This document shows, piece by piece, positions 34,067 through 45,251 of a stretch of 64,000 nucleotides of DNA. The position numbers and the translations under genes are program-made. This stretch comes from Lithobates sylvaticus (lineage: Eukaryota > Chordata > Amphibia > Anura > Ranidae). Positions within the stretch are counted from its first letter, which is position 1, and each line of letters starts with the position of its first letter. The notes under the pieces are model-generated. The model worked only from the letters and a program-made list of their open reading frames with translations. It did no database searches and was not told the DNA's origin. The stretch covers positions 3,705,604 to 3,769,603 of the forward strand of contig CM053030.1 in assembly GCA_028564925.1 (NCBI GenBank), given 5' to 3'.

Positions 34067-35083
34067 ACTCGATCATTCCTGATTACTGGCCAATGTTTTT
34101 TTTTATAATTCTTTTGATGGCCCAGTGCTGGCTCGAGAAAGTGGTAATGGAAGCTAAGCCATAATCCTCGGGATTTTCAACCGCGGGGGGCTTATCAGCC
34201 AATAGCACCTGCCGATCCTTACTTCCAACTTCAGCTATGATAGAATCTAGAGTACTGCCATCGTATCCCTTAGCCAGAAACCTATTCTTTAGAATCAATG
34301 CCTCTTTATGAAAATCTTCTGGAATGGTACAATTACGTTTCAATCGCAAAAACTGACCCTTAGGTGCAGCCGCCCACCAAGACCTATGGTGGCAAGAATC
34401 CAGAGGGATATATCCATTTCGATCTGTTTTTTTTAAAAAACGTTGTAGTGACCAATTTATTCCCAACAATGGAAATCCTCAGGTCCAAGAAATGAATATC
34501 TGTAGAGCTCAATTCATGGCTGAGGGCTATACCACGATCATTACTGTTCAGATGGGATAGGAATAATTGTACAGATGGAATGTCACCATCCCATATGAAC
34601 AGAATATCATCAATAAACCTTTTCCAGGTTATAGGCTCTGGTGGTTTATTACTTAAAACAATATCCTCTTCCCATTTAGCCATAAAGAGGTTGGCCATGC
34701 TGGGGGCAAATTTATCCCTCATGGCCACCCCCTTTATCTGCAAAAAATGGGCTCCCTCATGCCAGAAGTGGTTATGCGTCATAGAGAAATCAAGTAATTC
34801 CAGAATGAAATTACATTGAGTATTTGAGATGGTATTATCTTGGAATCAAAAATGTCGGACAGCCTCATAACCCAAACGGTGGGATATGGCCGTGTACAAA
34901 GAGACAACATCTGCCGTTACCAATAGATAAGTGGATTTCCACTCCAAGGACTGCAAAACATTAATGGCATGCTTAGTGTCTTTCAGAAAGGAAGGGGTGC
35001 CCATCACCAGTGCTTGTAGGTAACGATCTATGTATTTGCCAATACGTGATGTTACAGAATCAATACCACTGATGATGGGCCTT

Positions 35084-36462
35084 AACCCTCTTGGGCATGG
35101 AGGTCACCAGAGCTTCACAGGTTGTCACTGGAGTCCTCCCCCCCCCCCCATGATGACATCACGGAGCTGGTGGATGTTGGAGACCTTGCGCTCCTCCACC
35201 TTCCGTTTGAGGATGTCCCACAGATGATCAATAGGGTTTAGGTCCGGAGACATGCTTGGCCAGTCCATCACCTTTACCCTCAGCTTCTTTAGCAAGGCAG
35301 TGGTGGTCTTGGAGGTGTGTTTGGGGTGGTTATCATGTTGGAATACTACCCTGCGGCCCAGTCTCTGAAGGGAGGGGATCATGCTCTGCTTCAGTATGTC
35401 ACAGTACATGTTGGCATTCATGGTTCCCTCAATGATCTGTAGCCCCCCCAGTGCCGGCAGCACTCATGCAGCCCCAGACCATGACACTCCCACCACCATG
35501 ACACTCCCACCACCATGACACTCCCCCCACCATGCTTGACTGTAGACAAGACACACTTGTCTTTGTCCTCCTCACCTGGTTGCCCCCACACACGCTTGTC
35601 ACTATCTGACACCAAATACCTTTATCTTGGTCTCATCAGACCACAGGACGTGGTTCCAGTAATCCATGTCCTTAGTCTGCTTGTCTTCAGCAAACTGTTT
35701 GCGGACTTTCTTGTGCATCATCTTTAGAAGAGGCTTCCTTCTGGGACGACAGCCATGCAGACCAATTTGATGCAGTGTGCGGCGTATGGTCTGAGCACTG
35801 ACAGGCTGACCCCCCACCCCTACAACCTCTGCAGCAATGCTGGCAGCACTCATACGTCTATTTCCCAAAGACAACCTCTGGATATGACGCTGAGCACGTG
35901 ACCTCAACTTCTTTGGTGGACCATGGCGAGGCCTGTTCTGAGGGGAACCTGTCCTGTTATACCGCTGTATGGTCTTGGCCCCCGCGCTGCAGCGCAGTTT
36001 CAGGGTCTTGGCAATCTTCTTATAGCCTCGGCCATCTTTATGTAGAGCAACAATTCTTATCTTCAGATCCTCAGAGAGTTCTTTGCCATGAGGTGCCATG
36101 TTGAACTTCCAGTGACCAGTATGAGAGAGTGAGAGCGATAACACCAAATGTAACACTCCTGCTCCCCATTCACACCTGAGACCTTGTAACACTAATGAGT
36201 CGCATGACACCGGGGAGGGAAAATGGCTAATTTGGCTTAATTTGGACATTTTCACTTAGGGGTGTACTGACTTTTGTTGCCAGCGGATTAGACATTAATA
36301 GCTGTGTGTTGAGTTATTTTGAGGGGACAGCAAATTTACACTGTTATACAAGCTGTACACTCACTACTTTACATTGTAGACAAGTGTCATTTCTTTAGTG
36401 TTGTCACATAAAAAGTTAGAAGAAATGTGACTGAGGGGTGTACTTACTTTTGTGAGATACTG
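35084..36462 (-). mobile_element. Tc1-like transposon, truncated at its 3' side
   Basis: Its right end (36427-36462) is the inverted-repeat end CAGTATCTCACAAAAGTAAG on the minus strand, followed by a TA. The transposase begins with ATG at 36099 (MAPHGKELSEDLKIRIVALH), with a helix-turn-helix DNA-binding half (AKTLKLRCS, RRTLHQIGLHG). The first catalytic Asp lies in VLWSDETKIKVF, the second in [13 protein letters not shown]. The third position reads [10 protein letters not shown], where the family usually has Glu (PIENLW). The transposase changes frame about twice, once at a short local duplication with GTGTCATGGTGGTGGGA. The left inverted repeat is missing; the element abuts Penelope-like DNA at 35083. 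Confidence 0.92.
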
Positions 36463-37018
36463 TACATACAGCAGCCTAAACCATTGATCAGGACATAAGG
36501 CTGTTTAGATGAGGTCCACGCTACGCCGTTGATAAAGACCCATTAGTGGGATCCACTGCAGGACCTTGGATCTTTATGTGCTTCATATACACGCTGTTTC
36601 CTTACAGCAGTAAGGTGAGAGGCCATTTCACATTGAGATGTTATTACACTGAAGAAAAGTCACCGTTCACATTGCTGTATTTCCACAGAATATCAGAGGA
36701 AACCCAACACTTGTTTATTCACCGTCTTCTATTATTAAATAAGGACACTCATAAACAAATGACAAATAACGTTTATCCCTTTACAATTATCAATGACAAT
36801 ATGTATTTTGGGTTTGATAGAGCCATTTATTCCCACGGCAGCAGGACGTACTCTGGTGGGGCTGCTTCTGTTCTACGCTCGTAAATCTATAGCTCTTAGC
36901 TGGGAACCCCCCCCCCCCCCCACACAACAACCTACCTTTATATAGGGAAACTTATATCAATAGAGTCTGTCTCCTCAAATATGAAAAGGTTTGGACCCTT
37001 CCACAGCCTCAGAAGCCT
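36463..37018. other. Unassigned stretch with poly-C tract
   Basis: No gene is recognised. A C tract lies at 36908-36920. The stretch lies between the Tc1-like element and a pair of MITEs. Confidence 0.4.
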
Positions 37019-37455
37019 CTTATGCCGCGTACACACGGTCGGAATTCTCGCCGGCTAAAAGCTCTGATGGTTTTCCCGTCGGAATTCCGACGGAATTTCG
37101 ATCAAACTGTCTTGTCTACACGCGGTCACACCAAATTCCGACGGTCTGTAACACAGCGGCATAAAACACATTTGACTGCACTATAAAAGGGAAGTTTAAT
37201 GCTTCCGAGCATGCGTCGAGTTGTTTCCGAGCATGCGTCGGAATTTTGCGTGTCGGAATTGCATACACACGATCGGAAAATCCGATAGAAAGGTTTTCCG
37301 TCGGAAAAATGAAGAACAGGTTCTCAATCCAAAGTCCGTCGGAAATTCCGACAGAAAAAGACCGATGAGCGTACACACGGTCGGAAAATCCGAGGAGAAG
37401 CTCCCATCGGAATGTTTCCATCGGAAATTCCGACCGTGTGTACGCCGCATTAGAG
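37019..37455. mobile_element. Harbinger-like MITE 1
   Basis: Inverted ends TGCCGCGTACACACGGTCGG and CCGTGTGTACGCCGCA are flanked by TTA on both sides (TTA target duplication), which fits PIF/Harbinger. The interior is built of TCGGAATTCCGA motifs in both directions, so the strand can fold throughout. It has no coding region. Relatives are at 37579-37988 and 63779-64000. Confidence 0.8.
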
Positions 37456-37578
37456 GAATATGATCTTTTGGCCCATTTTTCGTTAGTTACTGGGTAAATA
37501 TTAACGACCATTCGAATATTTTTGGCTTGTATATGTACCATGGGACTGTTTTTTTATCAACCTAGTATAAATACCATG

Positions 37579-37988
37579 TGATGCCGCGCACACACGATCG
37601 GAATTCCGGCCAGAAAAAGACAGATGAGAGCTTTTCATCGGAAAATGCGACCGTGTGTAGGCTCCATCGGAATTTTGCTGGCCGAATTTCCGACAGCAAA
37701 GAATTGAGAGCAGGTTCTCAATTTTTCCGACGGAAAACGTTTCTATCGGAAATTCCGATCGTCTGTAGCAATTCTGACGCGTAAAATTCCTACGCATGCT
37801 CGGAAACAATTTGACGCATGCTCGGAAGCATTGAACTCGGATCGTTGTAGTGTTGTACGTCACCGCGTTCTTGATGGTTGGAATTTGGTGTGACCGTGTG
37901 TAGGCAAGACAGTTTGAGCGGAATTCCGTCGGGAAAACCGTCAGAGCTTTTTCCGACGAGAATTCCGATCGTGTGTACGCGGCATAAG
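37579..37988. mobile_element. Harbinger-like MITE 2
   Basis: Ends TGCCGCGCACACACGATCGG and GATCGTGTGTACGCGGCA, with flanks TGA and TAA, so the target copy has decayed. The interior resembles MITE 1. It lies 125 bases from MITE 1 in the same arrangement. Confidence 0.75.
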
Positions 37989-38445
37989 ACCAATGTATGT
38001 ATGTGTATGTATGTGGGGTTTTATTTTTTTGTATGTTTATTTGTTTTTGTAATTGTAAATATGTTCTTTATGGTTTTTTTTTGTGTTCTGTATTTTTTAA
38101 AAATCAATAAACAACGGATATTTAAAAAATAAGGACACTCAACCTTCTGGGACTGTTACTTAGTACCTTTATCCTTTGGTATTTTTCTTTTTTTGTATTT
38201 TGTATTGTATTTGTATTTGTATTTGTACATTTTTGGATTCCATCATGTTTATATGAATTTTAGCCCTGAGTTTCTCACTGTCTATAAGCACGTGGCACGT
38301 TACATTGTTTACCCATCTTATTACTCATATTCTATATATTGTTTGCACATTATTTGCGTTATCACAGAGAGCGCAGCACCATCTACTGATTTTGTTTTAA
38401 TATAGGATATTAATGTATGGCATTCCACCCCAAACCTATATTTCA
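37989..38445. other. Simple-sequence stretch
   Basis: It holds TATG/TGTA repeats at about 37994-38015, T-rich runs, and a TTTGTAT repeat at about 38195-38226. I see no gene. Confidence 0.5.
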
Positions 38446-38930
38446 CTAAAAAGCCCGGTGAGGCGTGTCAAGGAGTTGTCGGCCATATTGTAACCAGGTT
38501 TTTTTTTGTGGCAGTAAAGGCTTCTTTCCGGCAACGCCACCATGCAGCTCACTTTTGTTCCGGTATCGTCGTATTGTGCTCCTTAAAACAGAGCAGCCAG
38601 TATTTCTCCTGAGGTCACCTGTGGGGAGTTTTCTTTGGATCCCAAACAATTCTTCTGGCAGGTGTGGCTGCAATCTTTTTTCTACCTGACCTTGGCTTGG
38701 TATTAAGAGATCCCCGAATTTTCCACTTCTTAATAAGTGATTTAACAGTACTGACTGGCATATTCAAGGCTTTGGCTATCTTTTTATATCCTTTTCCATC
38801 TTTTTAAAGTTCCATTACCTTGTTACACAGGTCTTTTGACAGTTCTTTTCTGCTCCCCCATGGCTCAGTATATAGCCTGCTCAGTGCACCCATGTGAGAG
38901 CCAACAAACTCATTGACTATTTATACACAG
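38446..38930 (-). mobile_element. Tc1-like transposon, N-terminal transposase fragment
   Basis: Minus-strand sequence at 38690-38870 encodes the paired-type helix-turn-helix region of a Tc1 transposase (MELK and KRYKKIAKALNMPVS-like order with stops). The part at 38446-38673 reads HGGVAGKKPLLPQKKTWLQY. Several stops and frame changes break it. Subfamily differs from the element at 35084-36462. Ends are not clearly visible, though the tail toward 39120 may belong to it. Confidence 0.6.
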
Positions 38931-39120
38931 ACACTAATTGCAACGTAAAAAGCCACAGATGTTGGAAAGGAACCTTTCATTGTCATTATAACCTGTGTGT
39001 CACCTTGTGTGTCTGTACCGAGGCCAAACATTCCGGGGCGGGGGGCGACTTTTCATCAGGGCCGTTTTGGGGGACTTCTGGTATCATTAGGATTTAAAAA
39101 GGAACCAAACAACTCTGTGA

Positions 39121-39535
39121 TAAAAAGTTCTTATGTAACTTTTTTTTTTTTGTAGCATTACATTAAAAGATACACAATTTATTATTCATGCATTTATTTG
39201 TAAATATCTCCCCCCTCCCCCATACCAGAAACTTTATGTTAGTTTCATTTAAAATGGGACAAATTATAGAATTTTTTTTTTCACAGGATAGAAAAAAAAT
39301 AATTTTTGTTACATTTTTTTACCAAATAATAATTCTGCAGGACAGTTTTGCCGGAAAAATACCGTCATGTGAAAGAGTAAGTGACAAACATGAGGCCACG
39401 ATGGAAGCCACGCCTCCAGATAAAGGTGATCTACCTGAGCAGGTGACACACAGAACCAACACAATGTATTCATTCTCTGGATCCAAATCAGTGATAATGC
39501 AGATTTGTTACATAGAAAAAGTAAGTACACCCCAA
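39121..39535. other. Unassigned stretch, possibly Tc1-like remnant
   Basis: It is T-rich. It includes AAAGTAAGTACACCCC (39519-39534), which resembles the inverted end of Tc1-like elements. The hAT element that follows inserted exactly here. I see no gene. Confidence 0.4.
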
Positions 39536-40156
39536 ACAATGTCGGGACAAGGTCATCTAGAGCCCCGGGCAAACATGCCAAACTGCCCCCCCCCCCAAGA
39601 GGTATGAGCATTATGTGTTAGCAAATCCCCCCCCCCAAAAAAAATGAGCACTATTCTGCATGCGTACCTCCTAAGCATAAATTCCCCCTCCTCCCAAATC
39701 CACCCCCCCATGATATCCCCCCACCCAGCACAAATCCTCCCCCCACCCCAGCTCAAATCCTCTCTCCCCGCAACCCCCCCCCCCCCCACACACACAAATT
39801 GACCTCCCCAAAAAAATCACTCCTAGCACAAATTTCTCTGCCCCCTCAAATTTCTCCTCCCAGTACATATCATCTCCCCCCCACTCCAAATCCCCCCTCC
39901 CAGCATAAATTCCCACCATCCACCCTCCTAGCACAAATCCCCCTCCCTAAATTTTCCCTCCTAACTCAATTCCCCCAATCATCCCTACTAGCACAAATCC
40001 CCCCTCCAAAACAATTCATACCCCCTGCCACCCCCCCTAAATTCCCCCTCCCAACAAAAATGCCCCCCCTATCTCCATGCAGTGCCCCCCCATCTCTCAG
40101 GCTACCACAGTGCCCAGGGCAGCCGCCCCTCCTGCCCAACCCTTGTCCCGGCCCTG
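39536..40156. mobile_element. hAT element with C-rich degenerate minisatellite
   Basis: Right end CCTTGTCCCGGCCCTG is the complement of the hAT-type end CAGGGCCGGGACAAGG. The left end (39537 onward, CAATGTCGGGACAAGG) is a decayed match. The 8-bp target copy CACCCCAA occurs at 39528-39535 and 40157-40164. The interior (39585-40085) is a loose repeat of CACAAATCCCCCC-type units. It has no coding region. Confidence 0.8.
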
Positions 40157-40164
40157 CACCCCAA

Positions 40165-41160
40165 CATTTCAAATGCCAGAAATCAGATGGGGGGCGAATG
40201 AGTAGACCCTCATTATGGGATATGTCTTATGGAACCCTTTAATGCCATTGATGCACATAGCATGTTAGTGGCGGTGGGGAGTGGGGAGGGGGGTTGGGGG
40301 GGTTTACACACTGTGTGTATATCTGACAGAAGCGATCCAGTGTCTGTACAGCCGGATCACTTCCACACACCCCCATATGTGCCGCCCCCCTGCCATGATT
40401 CCCGGGCTCCACATGCCCATCGGTTGGGTAGAGGGGAGGGAAATCAGCGAACATCCATTCATTGATCTCCCCTTCCTGCTAATGATCCAAGGTCATAGGC
40501 GTGGGCATTAGTGTGCCAGGTGTGCCAGGGCACACCCTAATCAACCTGTGTGGTTGAGATTCCCCCTGTTTAAACCTCTGATATTTCAGCAAAGCCTCCT
40601 AATGGGATTCATAAAAAAATTGTAAAAAGATAATAAAAAATATAAAATTGTACAAAATAATAAAAAATGAAATAATAAAAAAAAAAACTACTGACACCAT
40701 CCACAGCCCTACTGACACCGTCAGTCTATACTGTACATGGCACTCTCCTGGTGTCACCTTGTCCAGCCGGTATGGCCGGGGAAGATGCTAATAGAGCACC
40801 CGATCTGCACTCCATTAGATACACTGGAGGACAGGGGAGGGGTGTACTTACTTTCCCTCATCTGACTGTCACATATATTTTTGTTGAATAAATTTAAAAA
40901 AGGCACATTTTTTCTGGTGTTTTCCTTCATCCCATTTATCAGCAGGCGCTGATTGAATAAAGATGGAATGTTACTTTATCACATGAATGCATTTTATTTA
41001 TTTTGGCACCATAAGTAACAACAAAGTATCAGGTTAATAGATGAAATGTACAAATGTCTCTGGTCCATGGGGGGGGTGGGGGAGTCAGGTGAAGGAACTT
41101 TTATAAAAACATCCGTGTAGCCGGTGATACATCCATAGTGATAGGTGAGATCGTAGGGTT
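40165..41160. other. Unassigned stretch with repeat debris
   Basis: It contains GGCGTGGGCATTAGTGTGCC (40499 on), which looks like the edge of a dispersed repeat, an A-rich tract at 40610-40690, and GGGGTGTACTTACTTTCC near 40837, resembling a Tc1-like end. A G run lies at 41070-41080. No gene is recognised. Confidence 0.4.
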
Positions 41161-41162
41161 TA

Positions 41163-41202
41163 GCTATGACTAAGCGCTAAGGGAGGGTGAAACGCGTCGG
41201 TG
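41163..41202 (+). ncRNA. Hammerhead-ribozyme-like motif (candidate)
   Basis: Order: CTATGACTAAGCGCT, short loop, AGGGT, then GAAACGCGTCGG. The last block gives GAAA, the palindrome ACGCGT and C, as in hammerheads with a two-base-pair stem III. Stem II pairs only weakly. Confidence 0.35.
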
Positions 41203-41514
41203 CTGCTGTTCCCCTCTATTTCTGTTCTTGGATATGTTTTATGAACTTGCTGAAATAAAAGTGATTTTACTGGGCATGCAGCCAACCAGAATTCTATTTG
41301 CTCGCAGGTGAGATCATAACTTCTGAGTGATGAGTGACGACATGAACACCTGGTAGGAAGGAAACAAGAAGAAGGTTACTTTGTGTCATCCCCGTATACA
41401 ATGGAACTGATTAGGAGATACAAAATAGAGAAAGTCACCAGGAATACTGAGCTCCATACTGTGTGTCAGGCCACCATGATGGGGCCAATTAGGACAACTG
41501 TGAGATGTTCTCTA

Positions 41515-42360
41515 GCAGTGGGGGGATCGGGGGGGATACAACCCCCCATAATGGGCACAGCGGGTGTACAGACCCGGGAACTCGGCACAGGGATGGTGGG
41601 AACCCCTCATAATGGGCACAGCAGGTGTACAGACCCGGGAACTCGGCACAGGGATGGTGGGAACCCCTCATAATGGGCACAGCGGGTGTACAGACCCGGG
41701 AACTCAGCACAGGGATGGTGGGAACCCCTCATAATGGGCACAGCGGGTGTACAGACCCGGGAACTCGGCACAGGGATGGTGGGAACCCCTCATAATGGGC
41801 ACAGTGGGTGTACAGACCCTGGAACTCAGCACAGGGATGGGTGGAACCCCTCATAATGGGCACAGCGGGTGTACAGACCCGGGAACTCGGCACAGGGATG
41901 GTGGGAACCACTCATAATGGGCACAGCGGGTGTACAGACCCGGGAACTCAGCACAGGGATGGTGAGAACTCCTCATAACAGGCACAGCGGGTGTACAGAC
42001 CCGGGAACTCAGCACAGGGATGGTGGGAACCCCTCATAATGGGCACAGCGGGTGTACAGACCCGGGAACTCAGCACAGGGATGATGGGAACCTCTCATAA
42101 TGGGCACAGCGGGTGTACAGACCGGGGAACTCGGCACAGGGATGGTGGGAACCCCTCATAATGGGCACAGCGGGTGTACAGACCCGGGAACTCAGCACAG
42201 GGATGGTAGGAACCCCTCATAATGGGCACAGCGGGTGTACAGACCCGGGAACTCAGCACAGGGATGGTGGGAACCCCTCATAATAAGCACAGCGGGTGTA
42301 CAGACCTGGGAACTCAGCACAGGGATGGTGGGAACCCCTCATAATGGGCACAGCGGTGCA
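41515..42360 (+). repeat. 61-bp minisatellite
   Basis: About 14 units of 61 bp containing CATAATGGGCACAGCGGGTG and AACTCAGCACAGGGATGGTG. Units are very alike, with a common switch between AACTCGGC and AACTCAGC. High unit identity suggests recent turnover. Confidence 0.93.
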
Positions 42361-42835
42361 GAGAAGAGCTCTCCGCAGTACATTGTGGGTGGAATGATAT
42401 TTTAAAGGGAAATAGAAAAGTGCTGCGCAGGAAAAGGAGGAGCTATATCAGAGGACATGCTGCAAAAGCTGACATTTTCTCAGGGAAGGTAATAAAAAAA
42501 TGTGATACAAATATTAATAAAAAGTAGAAAGTGTCTGGGTGTTGGTGGAGTGCAAAAAATAATCCTATGTATCAATTTATAGAAGAATTGTTGGAGGAAT
42601 GTGACAAGTATCCCCCATACTTGATGAATTCTGGTTGTATTTTTCAGTGATTTCCAATGACTGTCAGCTCCATCTAGTGTCCATAATAAGGTCTATTTTT
42701 TTATGAAATACCAGAATCAGTATAAATATCGCATTATGGGCACTAGGTGGAGCTGACGATCATTGAAAAGCATACAGAATAAGGCAGTCAAGAGTGTGCA
42801 ATGTACAACACAGCATTCAGAAAGATGCATTCCAT
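42361..42835. mobile_element. Stretch holding a small hairpin MITE (about 42645-42770)
   Basis: At 42655-42680 TGTCAGCTCCATCTAGTGTC reappears inverted at about 42735-42757 (GGGCACTAGGTGGAGCTGA). The same compact element is found at about 57865-57965. The rest of the stretch shows no gene. Confidence 0.55.
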
Positions 42836-43316
42836 CAGTGGCGGCCTGTCTATACGGGGCGCAGGGGCACCACCCCCTAATCCATGCGTCCGGCCCTTTT
42901 TAAGCCCAATTGGCTTCAAAAAAGGATGAGCCCACCCAGTTGTGTGACATTAGCAAATTAATATTCGCTATTGTCTTCCTCATTCTCCTCCCAGCCAATC
43001 AGGAAGCGGGTCCTGGGACCTGTTCCTCTGATTCCAGCCTCGGCAGTCAGTTCACAGAGTGACTTGTAATACCTAAGGGGGCCTTGGTGTGTTATGAAGG
43101 CCCTCTAAGCCCAATATCCTGGTTCCACGAGGAAGATGAACTGAGGAGAAGCAGCCACAGGTTATGGTAGGGGAAGGAGGAGTGGCGGGATCGGGGGCAG
43201 GGTGAGGAGAGGGGCAACTAAAGCTGGAAATTCAGGCAGAATGTGATTGTGCTGGTAGTGGAACTATCATATCCCACCCTATCCACTGGCCGAACCGCAA
43301 TGCATACAGTATATAC
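42836..43316. mobile_element. hAT left end, CAGTGGCGGC family
   Basis: It starts CAGTGGCGGCCTGTC, matching the ends of the elements at 23158 and 53755. A matching right end is not found, so this is probably a truncated copy. It carries no transposase. Confidence 0.5.
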
Positions 43317-43949
43317 AGGGCCGTCTTTAAGGCAGGGCAAAAGGGGCAGCTGCCCAGGGCCCCATCGTTGTTGTGGGGCCTAAAGCAGCTGCCTCATACT
43401 TGCCAACTGTCCCAGTTTAAATTCCCTTGTCCCTTGAAGTTTTAGTCCCATGCTGTGTCCTAATATCTCAGTGTGAAGTTCCGTTACTAATGCTGCCCAG
43501 CTCTGCCCCATTGCCGTGTACAGATGACTCACCTGCTGTCCCTGTGTTTACATGTAAATAACCTGCATTGATATGTAAATAGCCATGGGCTGACTACATT
43601 GATATGTAAATAGAGGCCGTATTCATATTTATATCATGCCCTCCTGAGGTCATATCCACCATCACTTCTGCTGAATGCTGCCCACTGGGGAGGTGAAGGG
43701 GGCATGCTGAAAAGTTTTGCCTACAACTGGGGTCATTAAGCCTAACATCAGCCTGTTCTGCAAGAGTAAGCAAATTGGAGGTGGAACCCTTTTTTAAAAT
43801 AACATTGAATTTTGGTGCATGTGAATGCGCACATCTCAGCAGACGTATGAGGGTGCCATTAACAATTAATGGCACTTCTGTGTATCTGCTAAAGGGCAGC
43901 ACATTTCTGTGGTGTCGGAAAAGCAATTGTGAACACAGGCTAAATGTCT
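43317..43949. mobile_element. hAT left end, CAGGGCC family
   Basis: CAGGGCCGTCTTTAAGGCAG at about 43317 is a typical hAT left end, followed by GGGCAGCTGCCCAGGGCCCC. I could not find the right end; it may lie beyond the minisatellite. No gene is seen. Confidence 0.45.
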
Positions 43950-44800
43950 CAGTTACATTGGTGGTCAGTTTAAATCTTCTCATTACATTGCGGCTTGGGG
44001 TACAATCCTTTCATTCACACTAGTGGCCAGTGTGAGGTCCCCCTTACATTGGTGGTCAGTGTAAATCCTTCCTTACATTGGTGGTTACTGTAAATGCTCC
44101 TATTACATTAGTGGTAAGTATAAATCCCCATTACATTAGTGGTCAGTGTAAATCCCCATTACATTAGTGGTCAGTGTAGAAATGCCTCTTTATATCAGTA
44201 ATCTGTAAAAAAAAATCCAAGCTTGCATTTGTGGTCCATTTCAAATCCTCCCTTACATTGGTGGTCAGTGTAAATCCCTCCTTACATTGGTGGTTACTGT
44301 GAATGCTCCTATTACATTAGTGGTAACTATAAATCCCAATTACATTAGCGTTCAGTGTAAATCCCCATTACATTAGTGACCAGTGTAGAAATTCCTCTTT
44401 ATATTAGTAATCTGTAAAAAAAAACTTGCATTTGTGGTCAGTTTCAAATCCTCCCTTGCATTTGTGGTCAGTTTCAAATCCTCCCTTACATTGGTGGTCG
44501 ATGTAGAAGCCCCCTTTAAATTGGTGGTGAGCGTAAATTCCCCTTTACATTGGTGGCCAGTGTAGAAATGCCCCTTTATTGGTTGTTAATGTAAAATCCC
44601 CCATTACATTGGTTTTCAGTGTAAATCCTTCATTACACCGTGGTAAGTGCAGAATTGCCCTTACACTGGTGGTCAGTGTAAATCCCTCTTTACATTGGTG
44701 GTCAGTGTAAATCCCTCTTTACATTGGTGGTCAGTGTAAATCCCTCTTTACATTGGTTTTCAGTGTAAATCCTTCATTACACTGGTGGTCAGTGTAAATC
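43950..44800 (+). repeat. About 28-bp minisatellite, variable units
   Basis: Roughly 28 units of CATTGGTGGTCAGTGTAAAT with 6 to 9 variable bases between. Some blocks of several units are themselves repeated (44040-44215 resembles 44250-44420), so there has been block duplication. The last units (44680-44780) are almost identical. Confidence 0.9.
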
Positions 44801-45251
44801 GACAGATCAGACACTTTTGACACTATTTTGGGACCATTGGTATTTATACAGCGATCAGTGCTATAAAAATGTACTGATTACTGTGTAAATGTCAATGGCA
44901 GGGAAGAGGTTAAACACTAGGGATTAAGTGTGTTCCCTCAGTGTATTCTAACTGTGGGGGGGATGGGCTCCCTAGAACATGACGGAGATCACTGGGAGCA
45001 GTAGATCTCTGTCATGTTGCTAGGCAGAACAGGGAAATTCCTTATTTACATAGGCATCTCCCCGTTCTGCCTCCCCGTGTCACGATCGCAGGCCACCGGC
45101 GGACATCGAGTGGGCGCAATGTTAAAGCGTGACATTTTAGGTATCTATTTACTCACCGTAACATTATCTTTTCATATTTTACCCAAAATATTGGGCTATA
45201 TATTGTATATATTATATATATATATTGTGTTTTTCTTTTCATTAAAATTCA
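44800..45251. mobile_element. TTAA-target transposon fragment, right part
   Basis: 44815-45110 matches 45540-45870 of the element that follows (ATCAGTGCTATAAAA, GTGATTCTAACTGTGGGGG-like and CATCTCCCCGTTCT blocks) with many differences. Ends are not found; the A/T-rich tail to 45251 is unassigned. Confidence 0.5.

Larger units (their letters stand above)
33060..34560. repeat. About 490-bp direct repeat bracketing a hAT transposase piece
   Basis: Penelope-like sequence 33060-33550 (ACTCGATCATTC to CTGTTCAGATG) recurs at 34067-34555. Between them, 33551-34066 is unrelated. The two repeat copies differ by several small indels and substitutions, so the duplication is not fresh. Confidence 0.85.
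31014..35083 (-). mobile_element. Penelope-like element c, largest copy (RT plus GIY-YIG)
   Basis: Read on the minus strand from 35083: RT motifs IGKYIDRYLQALVMGTPSFL and TADVVSLYTAISH; then GVAMRDKFAPSMANLFMAKW and the catalytic motif KRFIDDILFIWDG (about 34580-34730); LRLKRNCTIPEDF; a cysteine-rich linker; the GIY-YIG core VVYLLRCPCGLEYVGRT (about 32740-32830); and the C-terminus RTISRAETNWIYKLG (31560-31620). These define a Penelope-like retroelement. The 5' part of RT is cut off at 35083 by the Tc1-like element. It is interrupted by a hAT MITE (31731-32689) and by a hAT transposase piece with a partial tandem duplication (33060-34560). Several frame changes show it is dead. Confidence 0.88.

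Noticed and set aside
39799-40242. Proline-rich 147-codon frame
   Set aside because: It lies in the C-rich degenerate repeat inside a hAT element and follows from base composition.
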